This document shows, piece by piece, positions 8,449-16,908 of a stretch of 64,000 bases of DNA (within the stretch, counting starts at the first letter, position 1; each line of letters starts with the position of its first letter). The position numbers were made by a program, and so were the translations under genes. The notes below the pieces were generated by a model. It had not been told where the DNA came from. It did not search any database and saw nothing but the letters and a program-made list of their open reading frames with translations. This DNA is from Sulfurisphaera javensis (GTDB lineage Archaea > Thermoproteota > Thermoprotei_A > Sulfolobales > Sulfolobaceae), in the NCBI RefSeq assembly GCF_041154675.1, contig NZ_AP031322.1, positions 930,001-994,000 of the forward strand, given 5' to 3'.

Positions 8449-10152
8449 TTAAGGATATTCTCTATCTAAAGATTTAATTTCTTTAATAGCTAATATTCCT
8501 TGCGCATGGACAAAAGCTTGTGGATAATTCCCTGTATATTCATTTCTTTCTATGTCTATATGCTCTCCAGCTATATAAAGTGAAGGTTTAAAGACATTTT
8601 CAATTATTTTTCTTGAGTCTATGCCGAGCTTCGTATAAACCCTAGCTAGCCATAATGTTGTTAAAGCAAATGGATGTTTCGCCTCCCCTAGCGAATCGGA
8701 CTTATATCTTTTCACGTATATTTCTTTAACTACTAGATCTTCTTGTATCTTCTTCAACGTATTTAGAAATATCCGATCTTTTTCTGAAATAAATCCGTAA
8801 AGTGGTAAGGTTAATAAGCTAGCATCAACTTCCATAGTTTCAGTATGCTGAACGAAATGTCCATCTTTTACACCATTTTCTAAAATCCACTTTTTCAATT
8901 CCTCCTTATCCCAGCTAACTTCCTTGTTTATTTCTTTTGCTAATTTTTCAGCCCTATCCATTGCAACCCACATCATAACTTTAGAATGAATATAATGTCT
9001 AGGCTTTCCCCTGTCTTCCCAAATTCCAGCATCTTTTAATTTCCAATTTTTATCTTCCCATTCTGCGATATATTTTATTGCTTCCCAATTTTCTTCTAGG
9101 AAGACTTTATCTTTAGTTAGTGAATAGTATTGATACACAGCATCTAAGAAAAAGCCTTCAATATCTAATTGAATTTGCATTGCAGCGGCATTTCCAATCC
9201 TTACTGGCTTTGAGTTCTTATACCCAGATAACCAATTTATTTCAATCTCTGGAGGAGGATCATCCCCATCAATAGTATAAAGAGGATGAAGAAATGGCTT
9301 AGATGTAAAGTTGACTAACCCAAAGAAAAAGTTAATTATTCTCCTAGCTTCAACTATGTATCCAGCTTTTAGTAAGGCTTCAGCTATTATTGAAGAGTCT
9401 CTAACCCAAGCATATCTATAATCCCAATTTCTACCTCCACCCTCAACTTCTGGCAAAGAGGTTGTAGGTGCAGCTATTACAGCTCCTGTTGGCGAATAAA
9501 TTAAGCTTAGCAAAATCCATATAGAAGTCTCATAAATTACATCTAATATATCTTTCTTATTTTTAATTTTATTTTTTTCATAAAAATTTTTCCAATAAGT
9601 AAATGACCTTCTGAAACTATGCTTCAAATCATAAATTAAAGAGGAACCTTTGTTAAAAGGACCATATTTCTCGTCGGAGGAGTAAATGAGATAAATATAA
9701 ATTTCTCCGGGTAAAATTTCCCATTCAAAATATCCAGTACGTTTTATCTTATCTGAAATCAAAGCTAAACAATCGTTATCGATAGGATTTAGAAACCTAA
9801 AGCCTCTTTTTCTTTCTTCAATAATTGGCTTATATAAGCCATAATTAAAAAGTGGTTTTATTATGGCTTTTAGTGGTTTTTCTGTCTTTATATATCTAAT
9901 TATTCCACTTTCTCCTTTAGGCATGATATCAATTATTTCTACGCCTTGAGCTTCAGTCTTAAGTACGTTAGGATATACATATGACATTTTAGGTTCTTCT
10001 TCTAAATATATAGAGAACTCTCCTCCTTCTTCATCCAAGAGTCTAGTAAATAGTGAGGGAGAATCAAATCGTGGTAATGGTAGCCAAACAATATTTCCTT
10101 TATCTATCAGTGCAGACGTTTTGTTATTTGATATAAACCCTAATTGTTTCAT
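8449..10152 (-). CDS. GH15 glucoamylase / trehalase-like glucosidase
   Basis: 567 residues. N-terminal super-beta-sandwich begins LGFISNNKTSALIDKGNIVW with WLPLPRFDSPS; the alpha/alpha barrel has NWDYRYAWVRDSS, GIWEDRGKPRHYIHSK and GNYPQAFVHAQG. Candidate general acid E379 (GIWE) and base E530 (GEHID) are both present. GH15 proteins of Sulfolobus include glucoamylases and trehalases; the two cannot be separated here. With the nearby phosphorylase it suggests glycogen or trehalose breakdown. No signal peptide, so cytoplasmic. Confidence 0.9.
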   Translation of the reverse strand: MKQLGFISNNKTSALIDKGNIVWLPLPRFDSPSLFTRLLDEEGGEFSIYLEEEPKMSYVYPNVLKTEAQGVEIIDIMPKGESGIIRYIKTEKPLKAIIKPLFNYGLYKPIIEERKRGFRFLNPIDNDCLALISDKIKRTGYFEWEILPGEIYIYLIYSSDEKYGPFNKGSSLIYDLKHSFRRSFTYWKNFYEKNKIKNKKDILDVIYETSIWILLSLIYSPTGAVIAAPTTSLPEVEGGGRNWDYRYAWVRDSSIIAEALLKAGYIVEARRIINFFFGLVNFTSKPFLHPLYTIDGDDPPPEIEINWLSGYKNSKPVRIGNAAAMQIQLDIEGFFLDAVYQYYSLTKDKVFLEENWEAIKYIAEWEDKNWKLKDAGIWEDRGKPRHYIHSKVMMWVAMDRAEKLAKEINKEVSWDKEELKKWILENGVKDGHFVQHTETMEVDASLLTLPLYGFISEKDRIFLNTLKKIQEDLVVKEIYVKRYKSDSLGEAKHPFALTTLWLARVYTKLGIDSRKIIENVFKPSLYIAGEHIDIERNEYTGNYPQAFVHAQGILAIKEIKSLDREYP

Positions 10153-10243
10153 GAATTATAATATTAGCTCCAACGTTTAAGATTTGTTATTACTAAGACT
10201 ATCTTATATTAAATTCATAATATTGTACAAGAATGTAATTTCC

Positions 10244-10450
10244 ATGAAACTGCCAAAAGAAATGAAAGAGAAAATGAGCAAATATAATGTTAATTGGGAT
10301 CAGCTAATTAAAGATTTCATATCAAAGAAAATTGAAGAGTTAGAAAGAGAATCTCATGCCGAAAAAGCTAAAGAAATTTTAAGTTCAATAGAGCTATCCA
10401 CTAATGGATTCGCCTTAAAGGAGGTGAAGAGAAATAGAGAAAGTAATTGA
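10244..10450 (+). CDS. vapB: VapB-type antitoxin
   Basis: 68 residues starting MKLPKEMKEKM, a predicted helix-rich protein with a ribbon-helix-like N-terminus and charged C-terminal helix (KKIEELERESHAEKA). The open frame extends 20 codons upstream but that extension is not antitoxin-like, and ATG 10244 gives the expected size. Pairs with the PIN-domain gene that overlaps its 3' end. As in other VapBC modules it should bind and silence the toxin and repress its own promoter. Confidence 0.8.
   Translation: MKLPKEMKEKMSKYNVNWDQLIKDFISKKIEELERESHAEKAKEILSSIELSTNGFALKEVKRNRESN
10420..10427 (+). promoter_or_regulatory. ribosome binding site that decides the vapC start
   Basis: GGAGGTGA lies inside the vapB gene, six bases before an ATA codon at 10434. 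No ATG, GTG or TTG occurs in the vapC frame between this site and ATG 10476, which is 48 bases downstream of the site and would be badly spaced. Confidence 0.7.
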
Positions 10451-10856
10451 TGCAAGTGTAATTTCTGCGGTTATAATGAAAAGTGAAAATTGGGAGAAAA
10501 TTATCGAATACATTCCTAATGGAACAACTCTAGATATTGCATATTTAGAAGTTTTAAACGTTATATACTCTGCAAGAAGAAAAAGAGTTATAGATAAAGA
10601 AAAGAGTAAAGTTCTGTTTGACGCTCTAAATGAGTTGATGAAGTCAATGAAAATTTATGATTCATCTAATTATCTTAAAGACGCTTTCATACTATCAAAT
10701 GAATACAATATATCAATATATGATGCTTTATATTTAGCTTTAGCTTTATCATACAATGCTGAATTAATAACCTTATCGGATAGGCAAGCTAAAGTAGCTA
10801 GCAAACTTGGGATTACTTATAGAAAAGAACTAATGAATCTTTTAACTGGTCATTAA
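10434..10856 (+). CDS. vapC: VapC-type PIN-domain ribonuclease toxin, probable non-standard start
   Basis: Read from ATA 10434 the protein begins (I/M)EKVIDASVISAV, which contains the first metal-binding Asp of the PIN fold (VIDASV). The first normal ATG (10476) would drop this Asp. Later PIN landmarks are present: the NEYNISIYDALYLALA helix with its Asp, and LITLSDRQAKVAS. VapC enzymes cleave tRNA or rRNA. The frame overlaps the end of vapB and a GGAGGTGA site is six bases before ATA. Either translation starts at a rare AUA codon or the toxin is N-terminally dead. About 140 residues from ATA, the usual PIN size. Confidence 0.75.
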   Translation: MEKVIDASVISAVIMKSENWEKIIEYIPNGTTLDIAYLEVLNVIYSARRKRVIDKEKSKVLFDALNELMKSMKIYDSSNYLKDAFILSNEYNISIYDALYLALALSYNAELITLSDRQAKVASKLGITYRKELMNLLTGH

Positions 10857-11082
10857 TAATAAGGTAAGGCTTTACATTATTTTTTCCTATAGCAATTCCT
10901 TTTATTTTCTCTATTAAGTCTTTGTTTCCGACTATACAAATTTCATTCTTGTCCCTCGACACAAAATTAATGAATTTCTCTGGATCGACCACTATATTTA
11001 ATGGAATAATTAAGTATTTTTCAAATCCTAATTTTTTTACAAGCTCAATAGAAGATTTATCAAGTATAACATCAATTTCGAT
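10813..11082 (-). CDS. possible small protein with non-standard start, opposite vapC
   Basis: A minus-strand open frame of 89 residues starts, as written, at ATC 11082. It reads IEIDVILDKSSIELVKKLGF and continues with alternating hydrophobic/charged pattern and an NKDLIEKIKG segment, which looks like coding sequence. A perfect GAGGTGAT ribosome site (11088-11095) is five bases upstream, and a TTTAAAAATA box about 30 bases further up, yet there is no ATG, GTG or TTG before the middle of the frame. An ATG overlapping the ribosome site opens a five-codon frame one base out of phase, so a single-base frameshift is the alternative. Its end runs 44 bases antisense into vapC. No family recognised. 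Confidence 0.4.
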   Translation of the reverse strand: MEIDVILDKSSIELVKKLGFEKYLIIPLNIVVDPEKFINFVSRDKNEICIVGNKDLIEKIKGIAIGKNNVKPYLIINDQLKDSLVLFYK

Positions 11083-11087
11083 TGAGC

Positions 11088-11095
11088 ATCACCTC
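11088..11095 (-). promoter_or_regulatory. ribosome binding site of minus-strand small ORF
   Basis: GAGGTGAT on the minus strand, five bases before the ATC codon that opens the 89-residue frame. Its quality is the main argument that the frame is or was translated. Confidence 0.5.
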
Positions 11096-11335
11096 TATAA
11101 AAATATGTAAAATTATTTTTAAATGTTTCGTTAAACGTTGTTAATATAACTAATACGAGAAAAAGATGGAGTTGGAACTTTTTGACAGTTTTTTACCTCT
11201 ATATTTCACAAATATAGCATAGACAAATAAAGTTGTAAGACATAGTAACGTAAATGTAATTTGTGAATTTCTTCAAGGTAAGTTAATGTAGACGTGTAAG
11301 GAAAAGAATATATATATTAAATCCTAAATATAAGT

Positions 11336-11947
11336 GTGCAAATTAATAAAAGTTTGCTAAAGAGAGACGTTGAAAGAATTGAAATTAGAGACTTAATTAA
11401 AGATAAAAAAATTAATGACATTGATGGAGATTGGATAAGAATAACTGACTATTTTTCGTTTAATAAAGATACAATATTGTTATTAGCTAGTGAATACAAG
11501 AAGAAGTATGGCTCTCTTGCCCCTACGATATCTTTAGCTTTACTTATTTATGGATTAGGATTAGATAAACGAGAAGAGTACATGAACGATGAAAGTGACT
11601 GGGAATATGTAAAAAATGCAATTGGTAAATTTCCTTTTGAAGAGTATTATGATTATGAAAATAGAATGTATGATATTCATATTAAAACTTTGAAAACACT
11701 ACACAAATATGAATTCTTAAAATATAGTAGAAACGATTTTGTGCATTTACAAACGTGGATATTGGCAACATATTTGGCAATGTTAGAAGAGAATCATTGC
11801 ACTATTACTCCAGTAAGGGAAAACAGAGTTCTTGTTTCATTAAGTATAAAAGGAAACAAAAAAGATATAGAAAATGTTGAGGAACAAATAAGGAAAAGAT
11901 ACGGCGTTTTATTTGATTTGAACGTCGGTTGGTTCACATATTCTTAA
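11336..11947 (+). CDS. unknown 203-residue protein
   Basis: Starts at GTG 11336, about 23 bases after an ATATATATATTA box, so probably leaderless. No signal peptide or membrane helix. The middle is a helix-rich stretch (SLAPTISLALLIYGLGLDK, then a Glu/Asp/Tyr-rich region), and the last 60 residues look like an alpha/beta unit (NRVLVSLSIKGNKKDIENVEE). I recognise no family. It precedes a GC-rich RNA-like island and a protein kinase gene, with which it may or may not be functionally linked. Confidence 0.7.
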   Translation: MQINKSLLKRDVERIEIRDLIKDKKINDIDGDWIRITDYFSFNKDTILLLASEYKKKYGSLAPTISLALLIYGLGLDKREEYMNDESDWEYVKNAIGKFPFEEYYDYENRMYDIHIKTLKTLHKYEFLKYSRNDFVHLQTWILATYLAMLEENHCTITPVRENRVLVSLSIKGNKKDIENVEEQIRKRYGVLFDLNVGWFTYS

Positions 11948-11969
11948 ATATTTTTAAGAATAATAATAT

Positions 11970-12026
11970 TTGGCGCTGGGATGCTGAATGGTGATTGACG
12001 ACCACCGGCACTGATGTGTGATGCCA
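11970..12026 (+). ncRNA. GC-rich island, possible C/D-box-like small RNA
   Basis: This stretch is well over half G+C in an otherwise AT-rich setting. Ends TTGGC and GCCAA are complementary. Inside are CTGA (11984-11987), a C-box-like GTGATTGA (11991-11998), twelve bases CGACCACCGGCA, and a second CTGA (12011-12014), the D'-C'-guide-D order of archaeal methylation guides. A proper first C box is not evident, so the call is weak. The island overlaps the start region of the kinase gene. Confidence 0.3.
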
Positions 12027-13916
12027 ATGCAAAAAATAAAAAATAAGAAGCTTTTTTATTCTTCTATTGCAAATATAATTCTAATTCTTATTTTTAGTTT
12101 AAATTTTAAGAACTCTCTTTTTGGCTTAATATCAGTTCCTTTTACGATTCTTTCCTCGATAGATAAAAAGTATGTTAAAATAGCTTTAGTTACGTCTTTT
12201 TTATCAAGTGTTTTAGAATTTCCAACTCCTTTTTATCCTCTATCCATACTTTTATCAATAGTTACACTTACTAACCTATTTGCAGGAGTTTTGATTATAG
12301 GAATAACTGATATCTCAGTCCTCCTAGTATTTTTAGCTTATAAGATAACTAATACACCACTAAATGATTATCTTTTACTACCACTTTCAGCAACCTCAGC
12401 TTTTTTAGGATTTTTATGTATTAGGGCATTAAAAGGGCTTGATTATGATATTATTACATTTAACATACATGGTTTACCTAACGGTGAAACTTGGTATCTA
12501 ACATTTAATAGTAAAACTTTTCAAGTTAAAGAAAATCATGTAGAAGTAATAGCTGATAAAGGGACTTGGATAATTTGCCCAATACAAAAAGCAAATATGT
12601 ATTTCATTCCTGATAACCATGTCGGAGAAGCTAAAGGTGGGGATATAATAAATGTCAAGTTTTCAACTACTTATACTATTGATTTAAGAAAGTACCCAGA
12701 ATGCACTATATTATTTGTAGGCAAAAACATCCCTACTGATTTTTTAATTAAGATTAATGGGAAAAAGTACAAAGGAAAAGAGATAATTGTTCTTCCAGAA
12801 ACTCAGAGCGTAAACTGGATTGCTGAAGATTTAATTATCGGAGACCTTCTTTTTGAACCAAAAGTAAAATCCGGAATAGCATTAAGGGGACAATATGTTG
12901 AAATTGAATATGAACCAAAACTGCTAAGAAAAAGTCTTGATGTATTTAATTGGGATCCTAAAAGTTGGATTAACGAGAAAATTTACGGTTATAGAGTTCT
13001 CGAAGTTGTTGGAGAAGGGGGAGGTAGTTATGTATTAAAAGGAGAAAAAGAAGGGAAATATTACGCTATAAAAGTACTTAAAATAGAACCTTCTAAATCA
13101 CAAACTAAAGCTATAAGTGATTTTATTGATTTATTTAAAGAATCAAATAATTTAATTGAGCTAAGCAATAATGAAGGTTTAGTAAAACTTTATGGTATAT
13201 TTATTGATATAAACCAGATTGGTAGTATTATGAGAGGGGATAGTGAAACTTACTTAAAATATCCACCATCCATTGTGATGGAATTTATGGAAGGAGGTAC
13301 TTTAAAAGATTTAATGAAATTTTATAAAACTGATAGAGAATGGTATGAATTAGTTAAGATAATTTTAACTAGAATTTCATTAGCCTTAAGACACATTCAT
13401 AATTCTGGTTATGTTCATTTAGATATTAAACCTCAGAATGTTTTCTTCTCTGAAAAATTACCAGACAATCTTAGCAATATATTATCTATATTATTCTTAA
13501 AACCACAGATAATAAAATTAGGAGATTTAGGTTCATCCTCTAAAATCGGAGGAAAAATAACGCAAATAACACCAGAGTATAGCTCACCAAAACAACTAGA
13601 GAATGCCATCCTTGGTTTAGGAGCCACAATAGATATGGACATATTTTCTTTAGGAATGATTGGATATTACTTATTAACTGGAAAAACAAGTCCCATATCT
13701 ACCTTATTAGATGAAGCGTTAAATCTTTATAATAATAATAACATTAGAAACTCACTCCTAAAAGTGGACGAGGCAAAGAAATTTTTATCTACATGGAATA
13801 TTGATTTTCCTCCTAATGCACCTCAGAGTCTGAAACAATTAATTGAAGATTGCATTAAGGGAAAAATTAATAATTCCGATGAATTTTTCAATAGACTTAA
13901 TTTGATTGTAATTTAA
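12021..13916 (+). CDS. membrane-anchored Ser/Thr protein kinase
   Basis: About 630 residues. The first ~140 residues hold several hydrophobic segments; a beta-rich middle region (about 150-310) follows; the last ~310 residues are a eukaryotic-type kinase domain. Visible motifs: Gly-rich loop VVGEGGGSYVLKG, ATP-binding YYAIK (about K351 from ATG 12021), catalytic HLDIKPQNVFF (about D468), DLG in place of DFG (about D502), and TPEYSSPKQ as the activation-segment end. All catalytic residues are present, so it should be active. GTG 12018, ATG 12021 and ATG 12027 are all possible starts. Upstream lies the GC-rich island; downstream a secreted beta-propeller gene starts 57 bases later. Confidence 0.88.
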   Translation: MPMQKIKNKKLFYSSIANIILILIFSLNFKNSLFGLISVPFTILSSIDKKYVKIALVTSFLSSVLEFPTPFYPLSILLSIVTLTNLFAGVLIIGITDISVLLVFLAYKITNTPLNDYLLLPLSATSAFLGFLCIRALKGLDYDIITFNIHGLPNGETWYLTFNSKTFQVKENHVEVIADKGTWIICPIQKANMYFIPDNHVGEAKGGDIINVKFSTTYTIDLRKYPECTILFVGKNIPTDFLIKINGKKYKGKEIIVLPETQSVNWIAEDLIIGDLLFEPKVKSGIALRGQYVEIEYEPKLLRKSLDVFNWDPKSWINEKIYGYRVLEVVGEGGGSYVLKGEKEGKYYAIKVLKIEPSKSQTKAISDFIDLFKESNNLIELSNNEGLVKLYGIFIDINQIGSIMRGDSETYLKYPPSIVMEFMEGGTLKDLMKFYKTDREWYELVKIILTRISLALRHIHNSGYVHLDIKPQNVFFSEKLPDNLSNILSILFLKPQIIKLGDLGSSSKIGGKITQITPEYSSPKQLENAILGLGATIDMDIFSLGMIGYYLLTGKTSPISTLLDEALNLYNNNNIRNSLLKVDEAKKFLSTWNIDFPPNAPQSLKQLIEDCIKGKINNSDEFFNRLNLIVI

Positions 13917-13972
13917 CAATTAGCTTATAAATTAGTTAAATATTAATCTTTACTTATCCTCTTAATTTATTG

Positions 13973-15562
13973 ATGATAAGGAAAAAATTGATTTTAGGGA
14001 TATTCCTAGCAATAATAATAATAGTAAGTAGTTTATTCATAGTAAGAGGTCAATTTTTCGATGATACTCCAACTGTTCAAATCTTCACATACACTAGTTA
14101 TAATGGAACATATTTTCCTTATACGATAAAAGTTGTCTATTATCCTGGGAATATGAGCATTAATATAAATATGAGTTTCCCTTCTGTTTGGCCAGTAACG
14201 AATTCACAACAAGATCATAATGCTGTAGTCCAAACAACTTGTAAAGCAATTTTAGAGGGAGTTAATTGGGATCTTCCAGCTTCCCAAATTGCTGGCGGAG
14301 TTTCAATTCCATTATCAACTCCTATAAATCAATTACCTGGAGCTAACGTTATGGGAGCTAAAAAAGCCCTAGTAATGTTAACTCAAATGGTCGGACAGCC
14401 CTTAGGAGTAACATTAGCTGACAATTTGTTATTTGTTGAAATGGATAGCCTTCCGGGTAGTATTTTTGCTATCAACCCAGTTACTGGAAAAATAGTCTGG
14501 TATGCTACTGGATTAGCAAGTTATGCGATGAATAATCCAATAGTTTACAATGGAATAGTTTACGTAACAGTAGGAGATGTAGGTTTTAATTTCGCTAATT
14601 TCGTTCATTACGAGAAAGGACAATATGACCAAATAGTAAGAGGAATGGGGTATGGAGCAATTTATGCCTTCAATGCTACTGACGGTAGACTAATTTGGAT
14701 GAGATTTACTATGGGAGAAGCAATGCCAGCACCAGCAGTTTATGATGGAATTTTAGCTTATACTACTGGTGCTGGATGTTTTGTAGGAGTAAATGCAACA
14801 ACTGGACAGGTTATTTGGATGGATAGATTTGCTGGATTATTTGCAAGTATGAGTAGCGTTAATTATTACATCTTACCAAACGGAACACCACTGTTTGTTG
14901 GAGGATTTACATCTTTATCTAAACCTTATGGATTACTAATTGCCGTTAATGGTTATAATGGAAAGGAAGTGTGGAATGCAACTTTGCCAACTCCTAATCA
15001 ACCTTATAATACTGGAATGGGTGATGTTCCACCAGCCGTGTCGCAACAATACGGAATAGTTGTACAAAGTACAGTAGCTAATGCGGAGCCAAACGGAACA
15101 GTTGACACTATGTTATTAGCAGTTAACGCAACAAATGGGAAAGTATTATGGGCTACTAATCTAGGGAGAGGATATACGCCACCAGCATTTAAAGGAGGTA
15201 TTCCATTAATAATAGGAAATACTGTCTACGTAGGAATTCCATCATTAGGAAGTGTTGCAGCTGTTAACTTACTAAATGGTTCAATATTATGGGAGACCAG
15301 ATTACCAGATTTACAAATTCCGCCATCATATCCTGGTGGTCCTAGAGGTAGCCCTACATATTATCGTGGTTTGCTATGGGTTGCTGCTGGACAATATATT
15401 TATGTCTTAAACCCACACACCGGGAAAGTGATTACTATGTATTACGTCGGTGGTAGATTTGGCATTGTAAACCCTGTTGTTGCTGGAGGAACAATGTATC
15501 TAGCAAATTCATATGGCTGGGTTATCGCTATTCCATTAAGTGAAATTTATCCAGCAATTTAA
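13973..15562 (+). CDS. secreted PQQ-type beta-propeller, candidate tetrathionate hydrolase
   Basis: About 529 residues with an N-terminal signal/anchor helix (RKKLILGIFLAIIIIVSSLF). The body has repeated propeller blades of the AINPVTGKIVWYA, AFNATDGRLIWM, GVNATTGQVIWMD, AVNATNGKVLWA and VLNPHTGKVITM type. Sulfolobales and Acidithiobacillus tetrathionate hydrolases are secreted proteins of this size and fold, and the RGMGYGAIYA and EAMPAP segments fit my memory of them. That activity would split tetrathionate to thiosulfate, sulfur and sulfate outside the cell and suit the thiosulfate-type transporter operon at the window start. A different PQQ dehydrogenase-like or structural propeller remains possible. 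ATG 13973 follows an in-frame TTG. Confidence 0.65.
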   Translation: MIRKKLILGIFLAIIIIVSSLFIVRGQFFDDTPTVQIFTYTSYNGTYFPYTIKVVYYPGNMSININMSFPSVWPVTNSQQDHNAVVQTTCKAILEGVNWDLPASQIAGGVSIPLSTPINQLPGANVMGAKKALVMLTQMVGQPLGVTLADNLLFVEMDSLPGSIFAINPVTGKIVWYATGLASYAMNNPIVYNGIVYVTVGDVGFNFANFVHYEKGQYDQIVRGMGYGAIYAFNATDGRLIWMRFTMGEAMPAPAVYDGILAYTTGAGCFVGVNATTGQVIWMDRFAGLFASMSSVNYYILPNGTPLFVGGFTSLSKPYGLLIAVNGYNGKEVWNATLPTPNQPYNTGMGDVPPAVSQQYGIVVQSTVANAEPNGTVDTMLLAVNATNGKVLWATNLGRGYTPPAFKGGIPLIIGNTVYVGIPSLGSVAAVNLLNGSILWETRLPDLQIPPSYPGGPRGSPTYYRGLLWVAAGQYIYVLNPHTGKVITMYYVGGRFGIVNPVVAGGTMYLANSYGWVIAIPLSEIYPAI

Positions 15563-15595
15563 AGTTATTTTCTTTTTTCTTCATTCTTTTTCATA
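15563..15595 (+). terminator. T-rich stretch between convergent genes
   Basis: After the propeller gene the plus strand reads TTATTTTCTTTTTTC and continues T-rich into the end of the convergent peptidase gene. Pyrimidine/T-rich tracts terminate transcription in Sulfolobales. Confidence 0.35.
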
Positions 15596-16888
15596 TTCTT
15601 TATAAAATTCTAAGGAGTGTTGAATTGCTTTATAAAAGTTTTCAATTTTTATGTTCTCATTTGGAGCATGAGCATTTGACGAGGGAGTTCCAACGCCTAT
15701 TGCACTTACTATTTCCCTTATTCCTAAATCATAAAATACACCCATAGGTTGTGTACCAGCAGAGTTTGGTAAAATAACTGGATCTGTCTGGTAAACCTTT
15801 ATAGCAGAACTCACCATAGCCTTAACTATTTTTGTGTTTGGACTAGTTCTGACTGGTTTTTCTAAACCATGATTGATAATCTTTACGTTCTTAAAATGAT
15901 TTAAATGATCTACTAATAAGTTATATATTTTAACAGGGTCTTGATTAGGAACAAGTCTGAAATCTATTTTCACTTTAGCTATAGATGGTACTATTGTTTT
16001 GCTCCCTTCACCAATATATCTTGCAACAATACCATCAATATTACAAGTTGGTTCAGTAAAAAGTGAGTAAACTACTGATTCTTTATCCTTATACTTAAGT
16101 TCATAAGCACCTAATGATTTCTTAAAAGTCTCTATATCAAGATCATAACTTTCTAATAATCTCTCTGTCTCTAAAGGGAGTTTCTCTATATTATCATAAA
16201 ATCCTCTTAATTTCACTTTTTCACCATCATAAATTGAATTAAGTATTTTGATTAACTCCCAAACTGGATTATATATTACTGGGGCATTAGAAGAATGAAC
16301 ATCTCTTTCTCCAGTCTTGACTATTATTTCCACGTATACCAGCCCTTTTACTCCAAGAACTATCATAGGTCTACCCTTCGAATCTAATCCAGCACCTTCC
16401 ATAATTACTCCATCAGCATTAAGCTTCTCCTTATTCTTTTCGACAAATTCTGGTAAATGGATACTTCCAATCTCTTCTTCCCCTTCTATTACAAACTTAA
16501 AGTTAAGGTTGCCCTTGTATTTAGTTAAAGCTAAAAGTCTTGCCATTAATGTACCTTTATTGTCTGAAGCACCCCTTGCATAAATATAATCTCCATCTAT
16601 AGTTGCTGAAAATGGTGGATATTTCCACTCATTTAAAGGATCAACTGGTTGTACGTCGTAATGATTATAAACTAAAAGCGTTTTATTACCACCGTTGTTT
16701 ATTTCACCATAAATCACCGGATGACCATTAGTTTCTACAATCTCACTTTTTATTCCTAATTCTTTCATAAACTCTTTTAACCAACTTGAAGCTTCTCTTA
16801 TTCCTTCTCCAGTAGCTGAAACTGAGGGTATTTTTAGGAAATCAATTAATTTTGAAAGAAAATATTTCCTTTCTTCTTCATTAAACAT
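15581..16888 (-). CDS. M20 family metallopeptidase (dipeptidase/carboxypeptidase)
   Basis: 435 residues. Metal-site motifs: LLVYNHYDVQPVD (His and Asp), RGASDNKGTLMARL (bridging Asp and following Asn-Lys), VIEGEEEIGS (catalytic Glu-Glu), and late VGTPSSNAHAPNENI (His). The lid domain lies around residues 190-310. Hydrolyses small peptides or acylated amino acids with two zinc ions, in the cytoplasm. It lies 20 bases after the wreck of a DUF1028 gene on the same strand, which suggests the two once formed an operon; DUF1028 and peptidase genes are often neighbours. Confidence 0.92.
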   Translation of the reverse strand: MFNEEERKYFLSKLIDFLKIPSVSATGEGIREASSWLKEFMKELGIKSEIVETNGHPVIYGEINNGGNKTLLVYNHYDVQPVDPLNEWKYPPFSATIDGDYIYARGASDNKGTLMARLLALTKYKGNLNFKFVIEGEEEIGSIHLPEFVEKNKEKLNADGVIMEGAGLDSKGRPMIVLGVKGLVYVEIIVKTGERDVHSSNAPVIYNPVWELIKILNSIYDGEKVKLRGFYDNIEKLPLETERLLESYDLDIETFKKSLGAYELKYKDKESVVYSLFTEPTCNIDGIVARYIGEGSKTIVPSIAKVKIDFRLVPNQDPVKIYNLLVDHLNHFKNVKIINHGLEKPVRTSPNTKIVKAMVSSAIKVYQTDPVILPNSAGTQPMGVFYDLGIREIVSAIGVGTPSSNAHAPNENIKIENFYKAIQHSLEFYKEYEKE

Positions 16889-16908
16889 AATTAAAATAAG
16901 ATGTTTGC

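Noticed and set aside
10922-11110. Plus-strand 62-residue frame
   Set aside because: It is antisense to a more protein-like minus-strand frame that has its own ribosome site, and shows low-complexity Ser/Ile-rich composition.
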